The notes: a model not told the origin generated them from the sequence alone. Positions 17,228-27,162 are shown, numbered from the stretch's first letter. The stretch: DNA of 64,000 nt from JAICJC01 sp963757605 (GCA_963757605.1 CAVWSF010000003.1:1-64000), one strand, 5' to 3'. Translations and numbers: made by a program.

Positions 17228-17959
17228 TCAGTCCAGAGCGTGGATGGCGAACGCGACAGCGAATCCGAGCGTGGTCGCGATACCGACAAGCTTGCCGCCG
17301 TGCTCGAACGCCTCCGGCATCATCGTGTCAGCAAGCATGGTCAGGATCGCGCCTGCCGCGAAGGTATCGACGAACGCGACCGTATCCGGCGACGAGTCCT
17401 GGAACAGTGCGTAGCCGGCGAGCGATGCAAGTCCCGAGACGACGGCGATCGCAATCCACATCCACAGGATCCTCGACCTCTTCCAACCGCCGGTAACGAG
17501 GCCGGCGGTGGACGAGATCGACTCCGGCAGGTTGGAGATGAAGACCGCGGACAGATAGGCCGCGCCCACCGCCCCGCCTTTGAAGATCGTCAGCCCGATC
17601 ACCATCGACTCCGGGATCCCGTCCAGCACCGAACCCAGCACAATCGCCAGGGCGGAACCATCTTCCTGGCCGCCGTCGGCGTCCTTGCGCTCGCTGCCGC
17701 CCATGCGGTCGATCAGCCAGTCGCCTCCGAAGAAGACCGCGCATCCGGCGAACATGCCCGCAACCACAGCTCCGTGGCCGGAGGACTGGTCGGCTGCCTC
17801 GGCGACGAGGTCGAACGAGACTGCGCTGATCAGCACGCCCGCGCCGAAGGCCATGATCAGGCCGATCGTGCGCAGGCCGATGCGCACGAGGAGCGCGATG
17901 ATCGCCCCGATCACCAGCGACGACGCGGCGAGCGTCCCCCAGCCAAATGCCGCTGCCAT
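17228..17959 (-). CDS. ZIP-family metal transporter homologue
   Basis: 243 residues, about eight membrane segments. ZIP-like hallmarks are LDGIPESMVIGLTIF and FISNLPESISSTAGL in the central helices and a hydrophilic loop (GGSERKDADGGQEDG). The histidines usual in the ZIP metal site are replaced by Asp/Asn (LDGIPE, SNLPE), so this is a divergent subgroup whose substrate should not be assumed to be zinc. ATG follows GGGGAGGAGGCAGTAG. A close paralogue, nearly identical in its core motifs, lies at 28653-29384 on the other strand. Confidence 0.82.
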   Translation of the reverse strand: MAAAFGWGTLAASSLVIGAIIALLVRIGLRTIGLIMAFGAGVLISAVSFDLVAEAADQSSGHGAVVAGMFAGCAVFFGGDWLIDRMGGSERKDADGGQEDGSALAIVLGSVLDGIPESMVIGLTIFKGGAVGAAYLSAVFISNLPESISSTAGLVTGGWKRSRILWMWIAIAVVSGLASLAGYALFQDSSPDTVAFVDTFAAGAILTMLADTMMPEAFEHGGKLVGIATTLGFAVAFAIHALD

Positions 17960-18000
17960 CTACTGCCTCCTCCCCGCCGGATCAGTGATTTGCACGCACA

Positions 18001-18378
18001 TCAGGCGAGATCGCCCTCGGGCGCCTTGGCCAGCTCGTACAGAACGATGATCGAGAGCGCGAACACGCAGATCGACCAGAACGGAGCCGCAGGGATGGAT
18101 AGCAACGCGTCCAGTGCGGCCAGAGCAGCCGCGAAGATGCCGATCACTCTGCCGAAACCTCCGCCCTGGAACAGGGAAAACGATGCAAACAGCTCGACGA
18201 CGCCGATGATCAGGGTGATCCAACCCCACGTGTTGAGATTACTGAAGATGTACTCCGCGTTGGCGGTGAAGAAGTGGGAGTTGCCGATCGCAGCGATACC
18301 CCAGATGATGTTCAGGACCCCTGAGATCCCGAGCAAGATCGATGCGAACACCCACCAACCGGTGACTCGAGACTGCAT
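18001..18378 (-). CDS. DUF7144-type four-helix membrane protein
   Basis: 125 residues, four membrane helices: WWVFASILLGISGVLNIIWG, WGWITLIIGVVELFASF, GFGRVIGIFAAALAALDALL and FWSICVFALSIIVLYELA. This is the common small actinobacterial membrane protein now grouped as DUF7144; function unknown. ATG 18378 is preferred to a TTG nine bases upstream because of AGAGGA spacing. It is followed by the ZIP gene and preceded by the 19-codon ORF. Confidence 0.8.
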   Translation of the reverse strand: MQSRVTGWWVFASILLGISGVLNIIWGIAAIGNSHFFTANAEYIFSNLNTWGWITLIIGVVELFASFSLFQGGGFGRVIGIFAAALAALDALLSIPAAPFWSICVFALSIIVLYELAKAPEGDLA

Positions 18379-18429
18379 TGCTATCAATCCTCTCGCTTGT
18401 CGTGAATATGACCGGCTACCACGTGCGCT

Positions 18430-18489
18430 CTAACGTCGGCGGGCGACGCGGCGCGATGTACGCCGGGCGACCCTGCGGGATCCCATCAT
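18430..18489 (-). CDS. Tiny arginine-rich peptide, 19 residues
   Basis: ATG at 18489 (a second ATG follows directly) behind AGGAGG at a spacing of six bases, ending TAG at 18430. The peptide MMGSRRVARRTSRRVARRR has nine arginines in a repeating R-R-x-x pattern (RRVA, RRTS, RRVA). It sits between DUF6325 and DUF7144 genes in the same direction. The strong ribosome binding site is the main support. It could bind nucleic acid or membrane lipid, or serve as a leader peptide; no function is known to me. Confidence 0.55.
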   Translation of the reverse strand: MMGSRRVARRTSRRVARRR

Positions 18490-18533
18490 GTCCTGCCTCC
18501 TCAATTCGTGAGATTTGACATCAACGCTCGTAC

Positions 18534-19079
18534 CTACACGCGCGCGCCGGAGTTCTCCAGGGCGTGCAGTTGCTCGGCCTCCTCGGCCGACACCAGACCG
18601 ATTTCAACCAGGTCGAGCGGGCTGATAAAGCCGTCGCTGAGCCGGAACCCGCCGGCGCGTGTGATCGCGTCGCGGAGCCCGACGGCCCAGTGGTGTTCGA
18701 TCAGGATCAGCGCTGCGGCCGAATCGTTGGGCACGTCCTCGAGCACATCCCAGGCGTCCTCCTCAGAGAACACGTTGATGCCCTCCTCGGCCGCGCGGTC
18801 GGCACCCGCCGCCGCCCCCGCCTCCATGCCATCCTCACCCTCGATGCCGAGGCCGATCAGCGCGCCGATGGTGCTGCCGACCTCGATCGCCTCATCCCGG
18901 CTGAGGTTGCTGAGATGAGCCACCTCGAGCTCGCCGGCGGCGTCCTTGTAGACGACCAGCGAGTCGATCACACGCACCGTGTCGGTCTGCTTGAGGCGCT
19001 CCAGCTCGGTCACGATCTCGCCCTGAAAATCAGGTTTTGCGAACCCGAGAACGAGCAGCTGCACAGGGCCGATAGCCAT
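18534..19079 (-). CDS. DUF6325/DUF1269-like protein
   Basis: 181 residues, soluble. IGPVQLLVLGFAKPDFQGEI, RLKQTDTVRVIDSLVVYKDA, GSTIGALIGLGIEGEDG (glycine-rich hinge) and ALILIEHHWAVGLRDAITRAGG are typical of this family of ferredoxin-like-fold proteins often linked to stress-response genes. The C-terminus ends in a short SHOCT-like helix (AEEAEQLHALENSG). ATG 19079 follows ATGGAGGAAAC. It is the first gene of the minus-strand run DUF6325, sORF, DUF7144, ZIP, K+ channel, YihY. Biochemical function unknown. Confidence 0.82.
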   Translation of the reverse strand: MAIGPVQLLVLGFAKPDFQGEIVTELERLKQTDTVRVIDSLVVYKDAAGELEVAHLSNLSRDEAIEVGSTIGALIGLGIEGEDGMEAGAAAGADRAAEEGINVFSEEDAWDVLEDVPNDSAAALILIEHHWAVGLRDAITRAGGFRLSDGFISPLDLVEIGLVSAEEAEQLHALENSGARV

Positions 19080-19350
19080 GTTTCCTCCATATGATCAGTT
19101 CGTTACCGACCACCATGTTGGTTACCGTCGGTGGTCGCCGCCGTGTGGAAACGTCATAGCGTTCCCTTACCCGGAGAGACTCGCAGAACGTTGCCGGGGC
19201 GACCTCACCCATATCGTATGATTGGAAGCCTTGCGCGATATATGTGGCACAGGACGCAACCGAAACGCGACGAGCCGCGGCTGCTAGAACAGCCATGCCT
19301 GAGATCCGTCGCCTCGCCCCGACGCGTATTCTCGACGTTTGGGCCTTGGA

Positions 19351-21774
19351 TTAGATGTAGCTCTTCTTCTCCAGCCAATGCATCGCCGGCCAGCCCCAGA
19401 TCGGTGGAAGGTAGAACGTCGAGACCCGATAGCTGATCACGGCCGCGAATGCGACGTCCTGCGACACCCCGAAGCCCGACAACCCGACCATCAGCGCACC
19501 CTCGGCCACCCCGATGCCGCCAGGAACTGGGATGAACATGATCAGCAGGCTCGCCGCGAGGTTCACGAACAACGCCTCCGTGACGGAGATGTCTCCGCCC
19601 ACCGCGTGCACGAACAACGTCAGCGCGGCGGCGAACATCAGCTCGGTGGCAACGTTTCCGAGCACCAACTCCATCACCTTGCGACGATCGCGCAGCGTGG
19701 CGGCCGCCGCCTTCACATCCGGCCACCAGGCGTGGAGCTTGCCCATCACCTTCGTCCGCAGACGATCGCTGACCAACAGCGCTCCGAACGCGGCCACGAG
19801 GGCAATCGCCAGCACGATCAGCGCCGTGTGGCTGTCGCTGTCGGAGGACGAGCTGCTGGTATCCAGGTTGAGGTTCGTGTCCGAGAAGATGAGCAGTCCC
19901 GCCAGCAGGAAGGCCTGCACGACATTGCCCATGAACGAGTCCACCAGGCCGGAGACGGTCGCGGTCGCGGGCGGCACTCCCTGCCGCTGAAAGAAGCGGA
20001 TGCTGAGCACCGTGCGGGCGGCGGCGGATGGCAACGCGATGTTCATGAAGCACGTTGCGAGCTGCATCATGTAGACCGGGAAGTACGGCAACCGCGCTGG
20101 AACCGATCCGAGCGTCGAAACCGCTTGTGTGAATCGCGGCAGCTGCGCCAGCACGAACCCGGCGACCAGCAGGGTGACCGACGCCGACTCAAACGCCTTT
20201 CGCAGGTCGTCGAAGTCGAGGTTCGCGAAGTAGGTGATGATCGCGCTTGCTGCGAACAGGAGCAGCAGCGCCTGCAGGACGCTGCCGACCGTGACGCGGC
20301 GCAGCTTCGCGAGGTCGGGTGCATCGACACCGGCGGCCGCCGCGGTCGACTTCCGGAGCGCATTGACGTCGACGTGGGCGGCCTTGGCCGCCTTATGGAG
20401 GTCGCCCGGCAATGCAGCCGGCTGAAGGAAGGGCAGCAACGCCGCGAGTCCGTCCTTGCCGAGCGCCTCGTGCGCGCTTGCAACCGCTGTCTCCGCGCCG
20501 GCCAACGCCGCCAGGCAGACGAGCAGCTGAGCGTCGTCCGTCCCGATGTGGTCAGGGCTCCCGACCGTCGCGGCATCCTCGAATTCCGTCAATGCGACGG
20601 TGCCATCCGCGCGAACGATGACTGAGCTGGGACCCAGGTTGAGGTGGGCGAACCGCGCCGCATGAAGCGTTCCCAGCGTCTTCCAGGCCGCTGCCGCGAA
20701 GGCCGCGTCGAAGGTGTCGCCCGCAAGCGAGGATGCGCGGTCGCCGTCGGCCACCAGTACGAGCACCTGGTCGGAGCCGGACTGTTGCCCGGCGGTGAGC
20801 ACCCGCCACACCGGCACGTCGTGTGCGGCGGCCATCAGCGTGGCCAGCGTCTCATGTCGGAGCCCGGGTGAGCGCGCTGCTGCCAACGCCGCGCCGCCGT
20901 CCCGGTACATCAGCGAACGCCACAGCCGCAACAGACGCCGCTGCTCTGCGGCGTCGCGGCCCAGCACCTTCACCAGCAGCCGGTCACCCCCGCTCGTCGC
21001 GTCGATCAACACGACACCGTCCGACTGCCGTGAGAACCGCTGGATATCAACCTTGCCCACCCCCAACTGGTCAAGTATCGCGAGCGCGTCGTCGCGCGAA
21101 ACCCTGCCGGCTGCGGTGCCCACGACGAGGCGTGCCACGGCCGCAGCCACCGACGCGGCGAGCAGCCCGGCCACCACTCCGGTCGGCGTCGCGCGCTCCG
21201 CGAGCACGCTGGCAACACAGCCGAGGGTGATTACCCAGAGGCCGGCGGTGCGGGCGGGCGCGGTGACGTCGTCCGCGAGCGCCAGCAGTGCGGCGCACGA
21301 GATCGTGATGGCGGCGGCCGGCCACGCAACCGAGTCGCCGAGCCCGAGCGTCTCCTGCAGCGAGGCCGATTCGCCACTGGCCAGAGGTGCGACTAGTACC
21401 ACCACGACCGCGGCCGTGCCAGCAGAGACGACGCACTGGATCAGTAGTGGCCAGCGCCGCCGGATCACCGTCGCCAGTACGGCACACACGGCGATCAGCG
21501 GAAGCAGGTCGTAGGCGACCACCCAGAGATTGCTCAGCCAACCCGGCCAGCCGGTGACAGCATCGGTCAGCGATTGCTCGAAGGGGCGGGCCGGTTGCGC
21601 CCATTCTGCAAACAGGATGAGCAGCCCAAGCGAGACGACGGCTGCGATGGCATCCAGTGGCCGCCGCAGCCGCTGCTCATCTCGCGCCGAGGCGAACAGG
21701 CGCGGCGGCCGGTGCGCGGCGTGCCGAGCCGCCGGCAGGGCCGGTTCAGCGCTGGCTGGTGTATGGGTGGCCAT
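19351..21774 (-). CDS. Kinase-like domain fused to flippase-like membrane domain
   Basis: 807 residues in three parts. Residues about 35-230 form an N-terminal set of roughly six membrane helices. Residues about 230-490 form a protein-kinase-like domain (DRLLVKVLGRDAAEQRRLLRLW as the N-lobe, then HLNLGPSSVIV and LTEFEDAATV). Residues about 500-800 form a flippase-like domain of the LPG-synthase TM family (MQLATCFMNIALPSAAARTV, MFIPVPGGIGVAEGALMVG). In the kinase part the usual catalytic Asp of HxD is Asn and DFG reads EFE, so it may be a pseudokinase. Likely handles lipid-linked substrates. ATG 21774 is the best start but lacks a strong ribosome site. Confidence 0.8.
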   Translation of the reverse strand: MATHTPASAEPALPAARHAAHRPPRLFASARDEQRLRRPLDAIAAVVSLGLLILFAEWAQPARPFEQSLTDAVTGWPGWLSNLWVVAYDLLPLIAVCAVLATVIRRRWPLLIQCVVSAGTAAVVVVLVAPLASGESASLQETLGLGDSVAWPAAAITISCAALLALADDVTAPARTAGLWVITLGCVASVLAERATPTGVVAGLLAASVAAAVARLVVGTAAGRVSRDDALAILDQLGVGKVDIQRFSRQSDGVVLIDATSGGDRLLVKVLGRDAAEQRRLLRLWRSLMYRDGGAALAAARSPGLRHETLATLMAAAHDVPVWRVLTAGQQSGSDQVLVLVADGDRASSLAGDTFDAAFAAAAWKTLGTLHAARFAHLNLGPSSVIVRADGTVALTEFEDAATVGSPDHIGTDDAQLLVCLAALAGAETAVASAHEALGKDGLAALLPFLQPAALPGDLHKAAKAAHVDVNALRKSTAAAAGVDAPDLAKLRRVTVGSVLQALLLLFAASAIITYFANLDFDDLRKAFESASVTLLVAGFVLAQLPRFTQAVSTLGSVPARLPYFPVYMMQLATCFMNIALPSAAARTVLSIRFFQRQGVPPATATVSGLVDSFMGNVVQAFLLAGLLIFSDTNLNLDTSSSSSDSDSHTALIVLAIALVAAFGALLVSDRLRTKVMGKLHAWWPDVKAAAATLRDRRKVMELVLGNVATELMFAAALTLFVHAVGGDISVTEALFVNLAASLLIMFIPVPGGIGVAEGALMVGLSGFGVSQDVAFAAVISYRVSTFYLPPIWGWPAMHWLEKKSYI

Positions 21775-22136
21775 GATGGAGATGGCCGCGGGAGCGTGAT
21801 CGCTGTGCACGCCTCCCACGAGCTGGTCCGGTCCACTCTCCGTCCTGCTCCGCGAGCTCGGCGATCTCGAGGCCGACCTCGGGCGCGTCGGCGATCCGCC
21901 CCGTCGCGGAGGCGACGCGAGCCGTTCCGACAATCGGTGCAATCGCCGTGAGCACACCGCGGACGTGGTCGGCCGTCGGCGTGGCTGCGTCGGTCGGGGT
22001 CGTCGGGCTCCAGCTCGAAACGCAGGTCGAGGCCGTCGGCCGAGGGGCTGCCGATCTCGGTGGTGAAGATGGTCAGACGCAGGCTGTCCCCGGGAATCGG
22101 CGTGACTTCGTAGTCGAGCCACTGCGTTGTGCTCAT
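21746..22136 (-). CDS. Hypothetical protein, probable frameshift
   Basis: ATG 22136 opens MSTTQWLDYEVTPIPGDSLR and continues to FELEPDDPD. It then must shift frame near 21990 to read HVRGVLTAIAPIVGTARVAS and VGLEIAELAEQDGEWTG, ending at 21746, a 29-base overlap with the kinase-flippase gene. About 129 residues if repaired. I do not recognise the family. The second half has regular helices and strands with normal codon usage for the region, so I think it is a real gene with an indel. Confidence 0.45.
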
Positions 22137-22607
22137 GCTCGTGGCCCGCCGTGTCCTCGGTTCCGTCGTAGTCGTAGTGCGGCACCTGAAGGTCCGAGGG
22201 GTTCATCGCCCAGGGATGCACCGTAGGCTTCGAAGCCGGAGATCATCGGCGGCGGAAAGGTGGGTCGGTGAAGCCGCCGACCGCGACCCCGATGACGTCC
22301 GGCGCGGCGGGGATGTCCCAGTAGACGGTGGAACCGCACTCAGGGCAGAAGTGGTAGGTGGCGCCTCCGCTGTCGCAGGAGCGGAAGGTGGCCGGCTTCG
22401 GCGCCCTCGGCGGGAAACGTCCACGTCTTCGATTGGCCTTCTATCGTCACTTGCTCGCCTTGGAAGTGCGCGCTTGCACGCTGAGCACGCTTCCCGTCCG
22501 TCTTTGGCACTCGTAGCACTGGCACAGGGAGATGCGCTGCTGGGTCAGGTCCTTCGTACGTGACGGCTGAGCTCTCCGCAATTGCACGAGGCCGTTCGGG
22601 TCGCCAT
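22137..22607 (-). pseudogene. GFA/CENP-V-type zinc protein, several frameshifts
   Basis: ATG 22607 follows AAGGAGGAGAG. The pieces, in order but in different frames, are ATRTASCNCGELS, then CQCYECQR, EQVTIEGQSKTWTFPAEG, YHFCPECGSTVYWDIPAAPD, VIGVAVGGFTDP, MISGFEAYG and a tail near PHYDYDG. This is the Mss4-like fold of the glutathione-dependent formaldehyde-activating (GFA) family; the zinc cysteines (CNC, CQCYEC, CPEC) are present. At least three frame changes occur in 470 bases. Members bind zinc, and most have no proven enzyme activity. The 3' end is not defined because the last frame stays open. Confidence 0.65.
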
Positions 22608-22665
22608 CTCTCCTCCTTGCTTGTTCAGTGGTTGGCGTCGCCTTCCGGGCACGGCGCTGCCCTCC

Positions 22666-24210
22666 CTAGGCGATGGCTTCGATCTCGCTCGGGCGCCAGG
22701 ACTTGTCGAAGAACGGCTCGAGCGGGCTGTAGAGGCGCAGGATCGGGAACCAGCCCTTGCCTTCCGTCGTCTGGATCCAGTTGCCCTCCGGGCTGTCCGG
22801 GGTCGCTCCGGGCCGAACGTGATGGTCGTCGAGCCGTCGTCGTTCGCGGTCGCCGCGGGTGTCGGGTAGGACTGGCTGCCGGCCCGCGGGAAGCGCTGCG
22901 GCGTCTGGAGCATCGAGCGCGTCTCGTTGTCGTAGAGGGTGAGCGACCAGAAGCGCGCCGCCGGGATGTCCGGCGGCAGCGTCACCCGGTAGGTCTTCCC
23001 GCCGTCGAGGCGGTTTCCGTCGGCGTCCTTGACGGCCATGAGGTACTGCGACCCGATTCCGGTGAGCCGCATGCACATCGCGGGCGTGACGCCGGTGGCC
23101 GCGTACAAGAACGAGGTCCGGGAGTGCAGCGTCCGCGCGCCGGTCGCGGGAAGCGGCTTGATTCCCTCCTCGGTGACGAGCGGCGGCGGCGTCTCGAACG
23201 TGTATCCGCCGACCCACAGCATGTTGAACCACGCCGAGCCGTCGTAGTACGCGAACCCTTCCGATGCTCGCGGGTCGAAGAACAGCGCCCGCGAGGCCGC
23301 GGTGCCGACGGCGGCGGCGTCCTCGAGGGTGCGCCGCATCCGCTCGTCCGGCTCGAACGGCTTGCCCTTGACGATCCCGATCGCGGCCAGCTGCCCCATG
23401 AGCTCGGCGTTCGTGCTGCCGGCGGGCTCGCGACTGCACCAGCTCGTTCATCAGCTCGAAGAATCCGAAGTCGCTCGGCGGGACGGTGTTGAACGCCTTC
23501 CCGCTGCCCTCGACGAACACCGTCTCGGGAATCGCGCCGGCGGCCTGGCTGCACGTGGCCCTCGAGCAGCGTCGCGACGCTCGTGCCGAGCCTCCCGGGC
23601 GTACGGGTAGAGCTTCAGGGTGCTCTTGATCGTCTCGACGGTCGGCGCTGGGTCGTCGTCGGTCAGGAACGACCGGCCGAGCAGCAACGCCCGGGTCGTG
23701 CGCCGAGTGCCCGAGGTGGTAGCCGCTGTCGGGCAGCGGGCCGTCGTAGCCGGGCGGGACGAGCAGGAAGCGGCCGCCTTCGCCGCGATCGGGGCCGGGA
23801 AGGCCGAAGTCGATGATCCAGCGCCACCACATGTCGTCGAACACCCCGAGCGCCTGCGGCGGCGTCTCGACGACCATCGGCCCCGAGGTGAGATCGACGA
23901 TGCCGAGGAAGTAGACCGTGTCGGCGTTCGCGGTCAGGAACACCGACTCCGACCCCATCAGCTCCGAGAAGATGAGGATCTGGTTGTCGTCCACGCCCGC
24001 CTCGTGGAAGCCCTTGCGGATGCGCGTACGTCGAGGCCCCGCAAAGCCGTCGAGATAGACGTTGAGGCCGTGAACGAAGTCGAGGTGGTCGTAGACGGTC
24101 TCGGCGGTCTGGCCGCTCGGCACGCCGTCGATGAACTCGAGCGTCCCGAGCCGGCTCTCGAGCTGGTCGGGCGCCGAGATGGAGCGAAGCGTGTCGCTGG
24201 AAACGGTCAT
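22666..24210 (-). pseudogene. DUF1254/DUF1214 protein, multiple frameshifts
   Basis: Full length (about 515 codons) but readable only by changing frame at least four times between about 22780 and 23740. ATG 24210 follows GGAGGTGGAAG. N-terminal DUF1254: ETVYDHLDFVHGLNVYLDGF, SELMGSESVFLTANADTVYF, GPMVVETPPQALGVFDDMWW. C-terminal DUF1214: RALFFDPRASEGFAYYDGSA, YRVTLPPDIPAARFWSLTLY, ending PFFDKSWRPSEIEAIA. Each block is well conserved and no extra stop codons were seen, which suits recent damage or sequencing indels. The family is secreted or cytoplasmic with unknown function. It is divergent from the LuxR gene, which may regulate it. Confidence 0.75.
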
Positions 24211-24403
24211 CTTCCACCTCCGTTTGCGTCTGCACACGACGTTTGAGCCGAGCGCGATCCACCGCGTGAGATTCGGTCCCGAGTATGAGGGCGCGACCTG
24301 CCCCACTTCCTCATACTGACTGGATGAAATCAGGCCCTGCCGAGTCGCCTCCACCAACCCGCCCGCGCGGTCGCCTCGGATTCGTCTCGGTAGGATGTTC
24401 GCG

Positions 24404-26679
24404 ATGGCGGTCACGGAAGTTCCTTTCGACCTCGTGGAGGTCAAGCTCGCTGCGCCGTTGACCCGGCCGGGCACGGTGGCGAAGGCGGACGTGATCGCAC
24501 GGCTGTGCGCGCGCGACCGCGCCGTTCGTGACCGTGGTCGCGCCCGCCGGGTACGGCAAGACGACGCTGCTCGCGCGGTGGGCCGAGGCCGACCCGCGTC
24601 CGTTCGCGTGGGTCGCGCTCGACGGGCGAGACGACGACGCCGTGGTGTTCCTGCGCTACATCGCGGCGGCGATTCACCGCGTCGAGCCGCTCCCGCCCGA
24701 GGTGTTCGACGCGCTGTCCGGGCCCGGGGGATCCACCTGGTCGAAGCGCGTCCCGCGCGTCGGGAGCGCGCTGGCTGCGCTCGAGCGCCCGCTGGTGCTG
24801 GTGCTCGACGATCTGCACGCCGTCGCCAATCCGTCCTGTCTGGACGTGCTCGCGGCGCTGTTCCAGTACGTCCCGGCCGGCTCGCAGATCGCGGTCGCGA
24901 GCAGGGAGGAGCCGGCGCTGCCGCTCGCCCGCTGGCGGGCGCAGGGACTGGTGCACGAGATCGGCGTGGCGGACCTCCGGCTGGACGAGCGGGAGGCGGC
25001 TGCTGCTGGAAGCGGCGGGGGTCGAGCTCGACGCGAGCGAGCTCGCCGAGCTGACCGAGCGGACGGAGGGCTGGCCCGCCGGCCTGTACCTCGCGGCGCT
25101 GTCGCTGCAGGCCGGGGCGCCAAGCCCGGCGGGCGCCGGGCGCTTCGCCGGCGACGACCGGTTCGTGTCCGAGTACTTCCGCCTCGAGCTCCTCTCCCGG
25201 CTGCCGGCGGCCGAGGCGCAGTTCCTCAAGCACACCTCGGTGCTGCGAGCGCATGTGCGGCGGCCTGTGCGACGCCGTGCTCGAGACGACGGGATCGGCG
25301 CAGATGCTCGAGACGCTCGAGCGCAGCGAACCGCTTCGTGGTGCCCCTCGACCGGCGAGGCGAGTGGTACCGCTACCACCACCTGTTCGGGGAGCTGCTG
25401 CGGAACGAGCTCGAGCGCAGCGAGCCGGACGTCGTGCCCGCGCTCAACCGCTCGTGCGATGGCCTGGTGCATCGCCAACGACCTGGCCGAGGCGGCGGTC
25501 GTCTACGGGCACGCCGCCGGCGAGACGGACACCGTCGCCGCGCTTGGTCGACGCCCTTGCCCTGCCGCTCTACTACGACGGCCGTATGGAGACCTGGAGG
25601 AGTGGCTCGGGTGGTTCGGCGACGACGAGCTGACGCGGTACCCGGCGCTCGCCGTCTACGGAGCCTGGTTCCGCGCGCTGACGGGCCGGCCCGGCAGAAG
25701 CCGAGCGGTGGCTCGCTCTCGCCGACGGCGCGACCTCGGCGATCCCGCTCTCGGACGGCAGCGCCACGATCGAGCCCTGGGTCGCCACCCTGCGGGCGCA
25801 CATGATGCCGGACGGTGTCGAGCAGGCGCTCGCCGACGCCGATCTGGCGCTGGATCAGCTGCCCGCCGAGAGTGCCTGGGTCCCGGTCGCGCTCCTCGGG
25901 CGAGGCGTCGCGCACGCGCTGCTCGGCGCAACCGATCGCGCGACGGACGACCTGACGGCGACCGTCGAGAGGGGCTCGCCGATCGGCGCCGCCGAGGAGG
26001 TCTACCTGGCACAGGCGCAGCTCGCGCTCCTCGCGGCCAGGCAGGGAGCCTGGGGCGAGGCGGGCGAACGCGCGCGCGCGGCCCAGGCGGTCGTCGACGA
26101 GGCGGGCCTCGGCGACTACTCGTCGAGCGCGCTCGCGCACGTGGCGACGGCGCGCGTCGCGCTCCACGAGGGCAGACAGGAGGATGCGCGCGCGGCGCTG
26201 ACACGCGCCCACCGCCTGCGGCCGCTGCTCGACCACGGCATTCCCTGGGTGACCGTCCAGGTCGGGCTCGAGCTCACACGCGCCCACCTCGCGCTCGCCG
26301 AGCCCGGCGCCGCCCGCACGGTTCTCACCGAGACCGAGCGCGTGCTCGAGCTCCGCCCGAACATGGGCTCCCTGGTCGAGGACGCGCGCGAGCTGCGCGA
26401 GCGTCTGGCGGCGACCTCCGGGCCGGCGGGCGCCTGGGCGATGAGCCTGACGGGTGCGGAGCTGCGGCTGCTTCCCTACCTCGCCACCCACCTCACGTTC
26501 CCGGAGATCGCGAGCCGGCTGTTCATCTCGCGCAACACCGTCAAGACCGAGGCGGTCTCGATCTACCGCAAGCTCGGCGTCTCCTCGCGCAGCGAGGCGA
26601 TCGAGCGTGCCGTCGAGGTCGGGCTGCTCGAGGGCAGCCTCTATCCCGCCGCGGCGCGAATCTCACCCAGGAGGGATGA
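24404..26679 (+). pseudogene. MalT-type LuxR-family regulator, multiple frameshifts
   Basis: About 758 codons from ATG 24404 (MAVTEVPFDLVEVKLAAP). Walker A is in VVAPAGYGKTTLLARW and Walker B in LVLVLDDLHA. Then come the STAND ATPase segments, AELTERTEGWPAGLYLAALS and WYRYHHLFGELLRNEL, a long helical repeat sensor region (25800-26400) in one intact frame, and a C-terminal LuxR helix-turn-helix LTFPEIASRLFISRNTVKTE. At least six frame changes lie between 24510 and 25700, and one more near the 3' end; the second half is clean. The family consists of signal-integrating transcription factors. The likely target is the divergent DUF1254 operon or the CMD-like gene downstream. Confidence 0.75.
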
Positions 26680-26719
26680 CGCGCGCGCGGCCTGCACGAG
26701 GTCAGATATGTGCTGCCTG

Positions 26720-27051
26720 ATGGACGACTACAAGGAGCACCTGCGCCGGCTCGCCGTGCACGACGATGCGCTCGTCGGCTCCTGCTGGGGGAGGAGAACA
26801 CCCTTATCGCCGCCGTCCTCGACGAGAAGACCGCGGCGCTCGTGCGCGTCGCCGCGACGGTCGCCGTCGACGCGGCGCCGTCGTCGTTCCAGCACGCCGT
26901 GGCGCACGCCCTCGCGGCCGGCGCGACGCGAGACGAGATCGTCGCCAGCCTCGAGGCGGTGACGCCGGTGACAGGCGCTGCGCGAGTCGTCCAGTGCGCT
27001 CCGAAGCTCGCGCTCGCGCTCGACTACGACGTCGAAGAGGCGCTCGAGTAA
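26720..27051 (+). CDS. Carboxymuconolactone-decarboxylase-like (AhpD-type) protein, one frameshift
   Basis: About 110 residues if one base is restored near 26780. MDDYKEHLRRLAVHDDALV is in the first frame; LLGEENTLIAAVLDEKTAAL, VRVAATVAVDAAPSSFQHAV and AHALAAGATRDEIVASLEAV follow in the second. All-helical AhpD-like fold. The canonical CxxC redox pair is absent (AVDAAPSSFQHAV occupies its place), so it lacks alkylhydroperoxidase chemistry. It follows the LuxR gene on the same strand. Confidence 0.65.
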
Positions 27052-27162
27052 CGCCCCCCAACCATGGGGCAAATCATGCAATCCGTATGAGGAAAAGCCG
27101 CGCCTCCGTGACCCATAGTCGGTGCGACAGACAAAGCCGAAATCCTCGACACGGAGGTTCAC

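Noticed and set aside
22666..25254. An 862-codon minus-strand open frame spanning DUF1254 and part of the LuxR gene
   Set aside because: Only a middle part matches DUF1254; the first 300 codons are antisense to the LuxR regulator and have no family resemblance.
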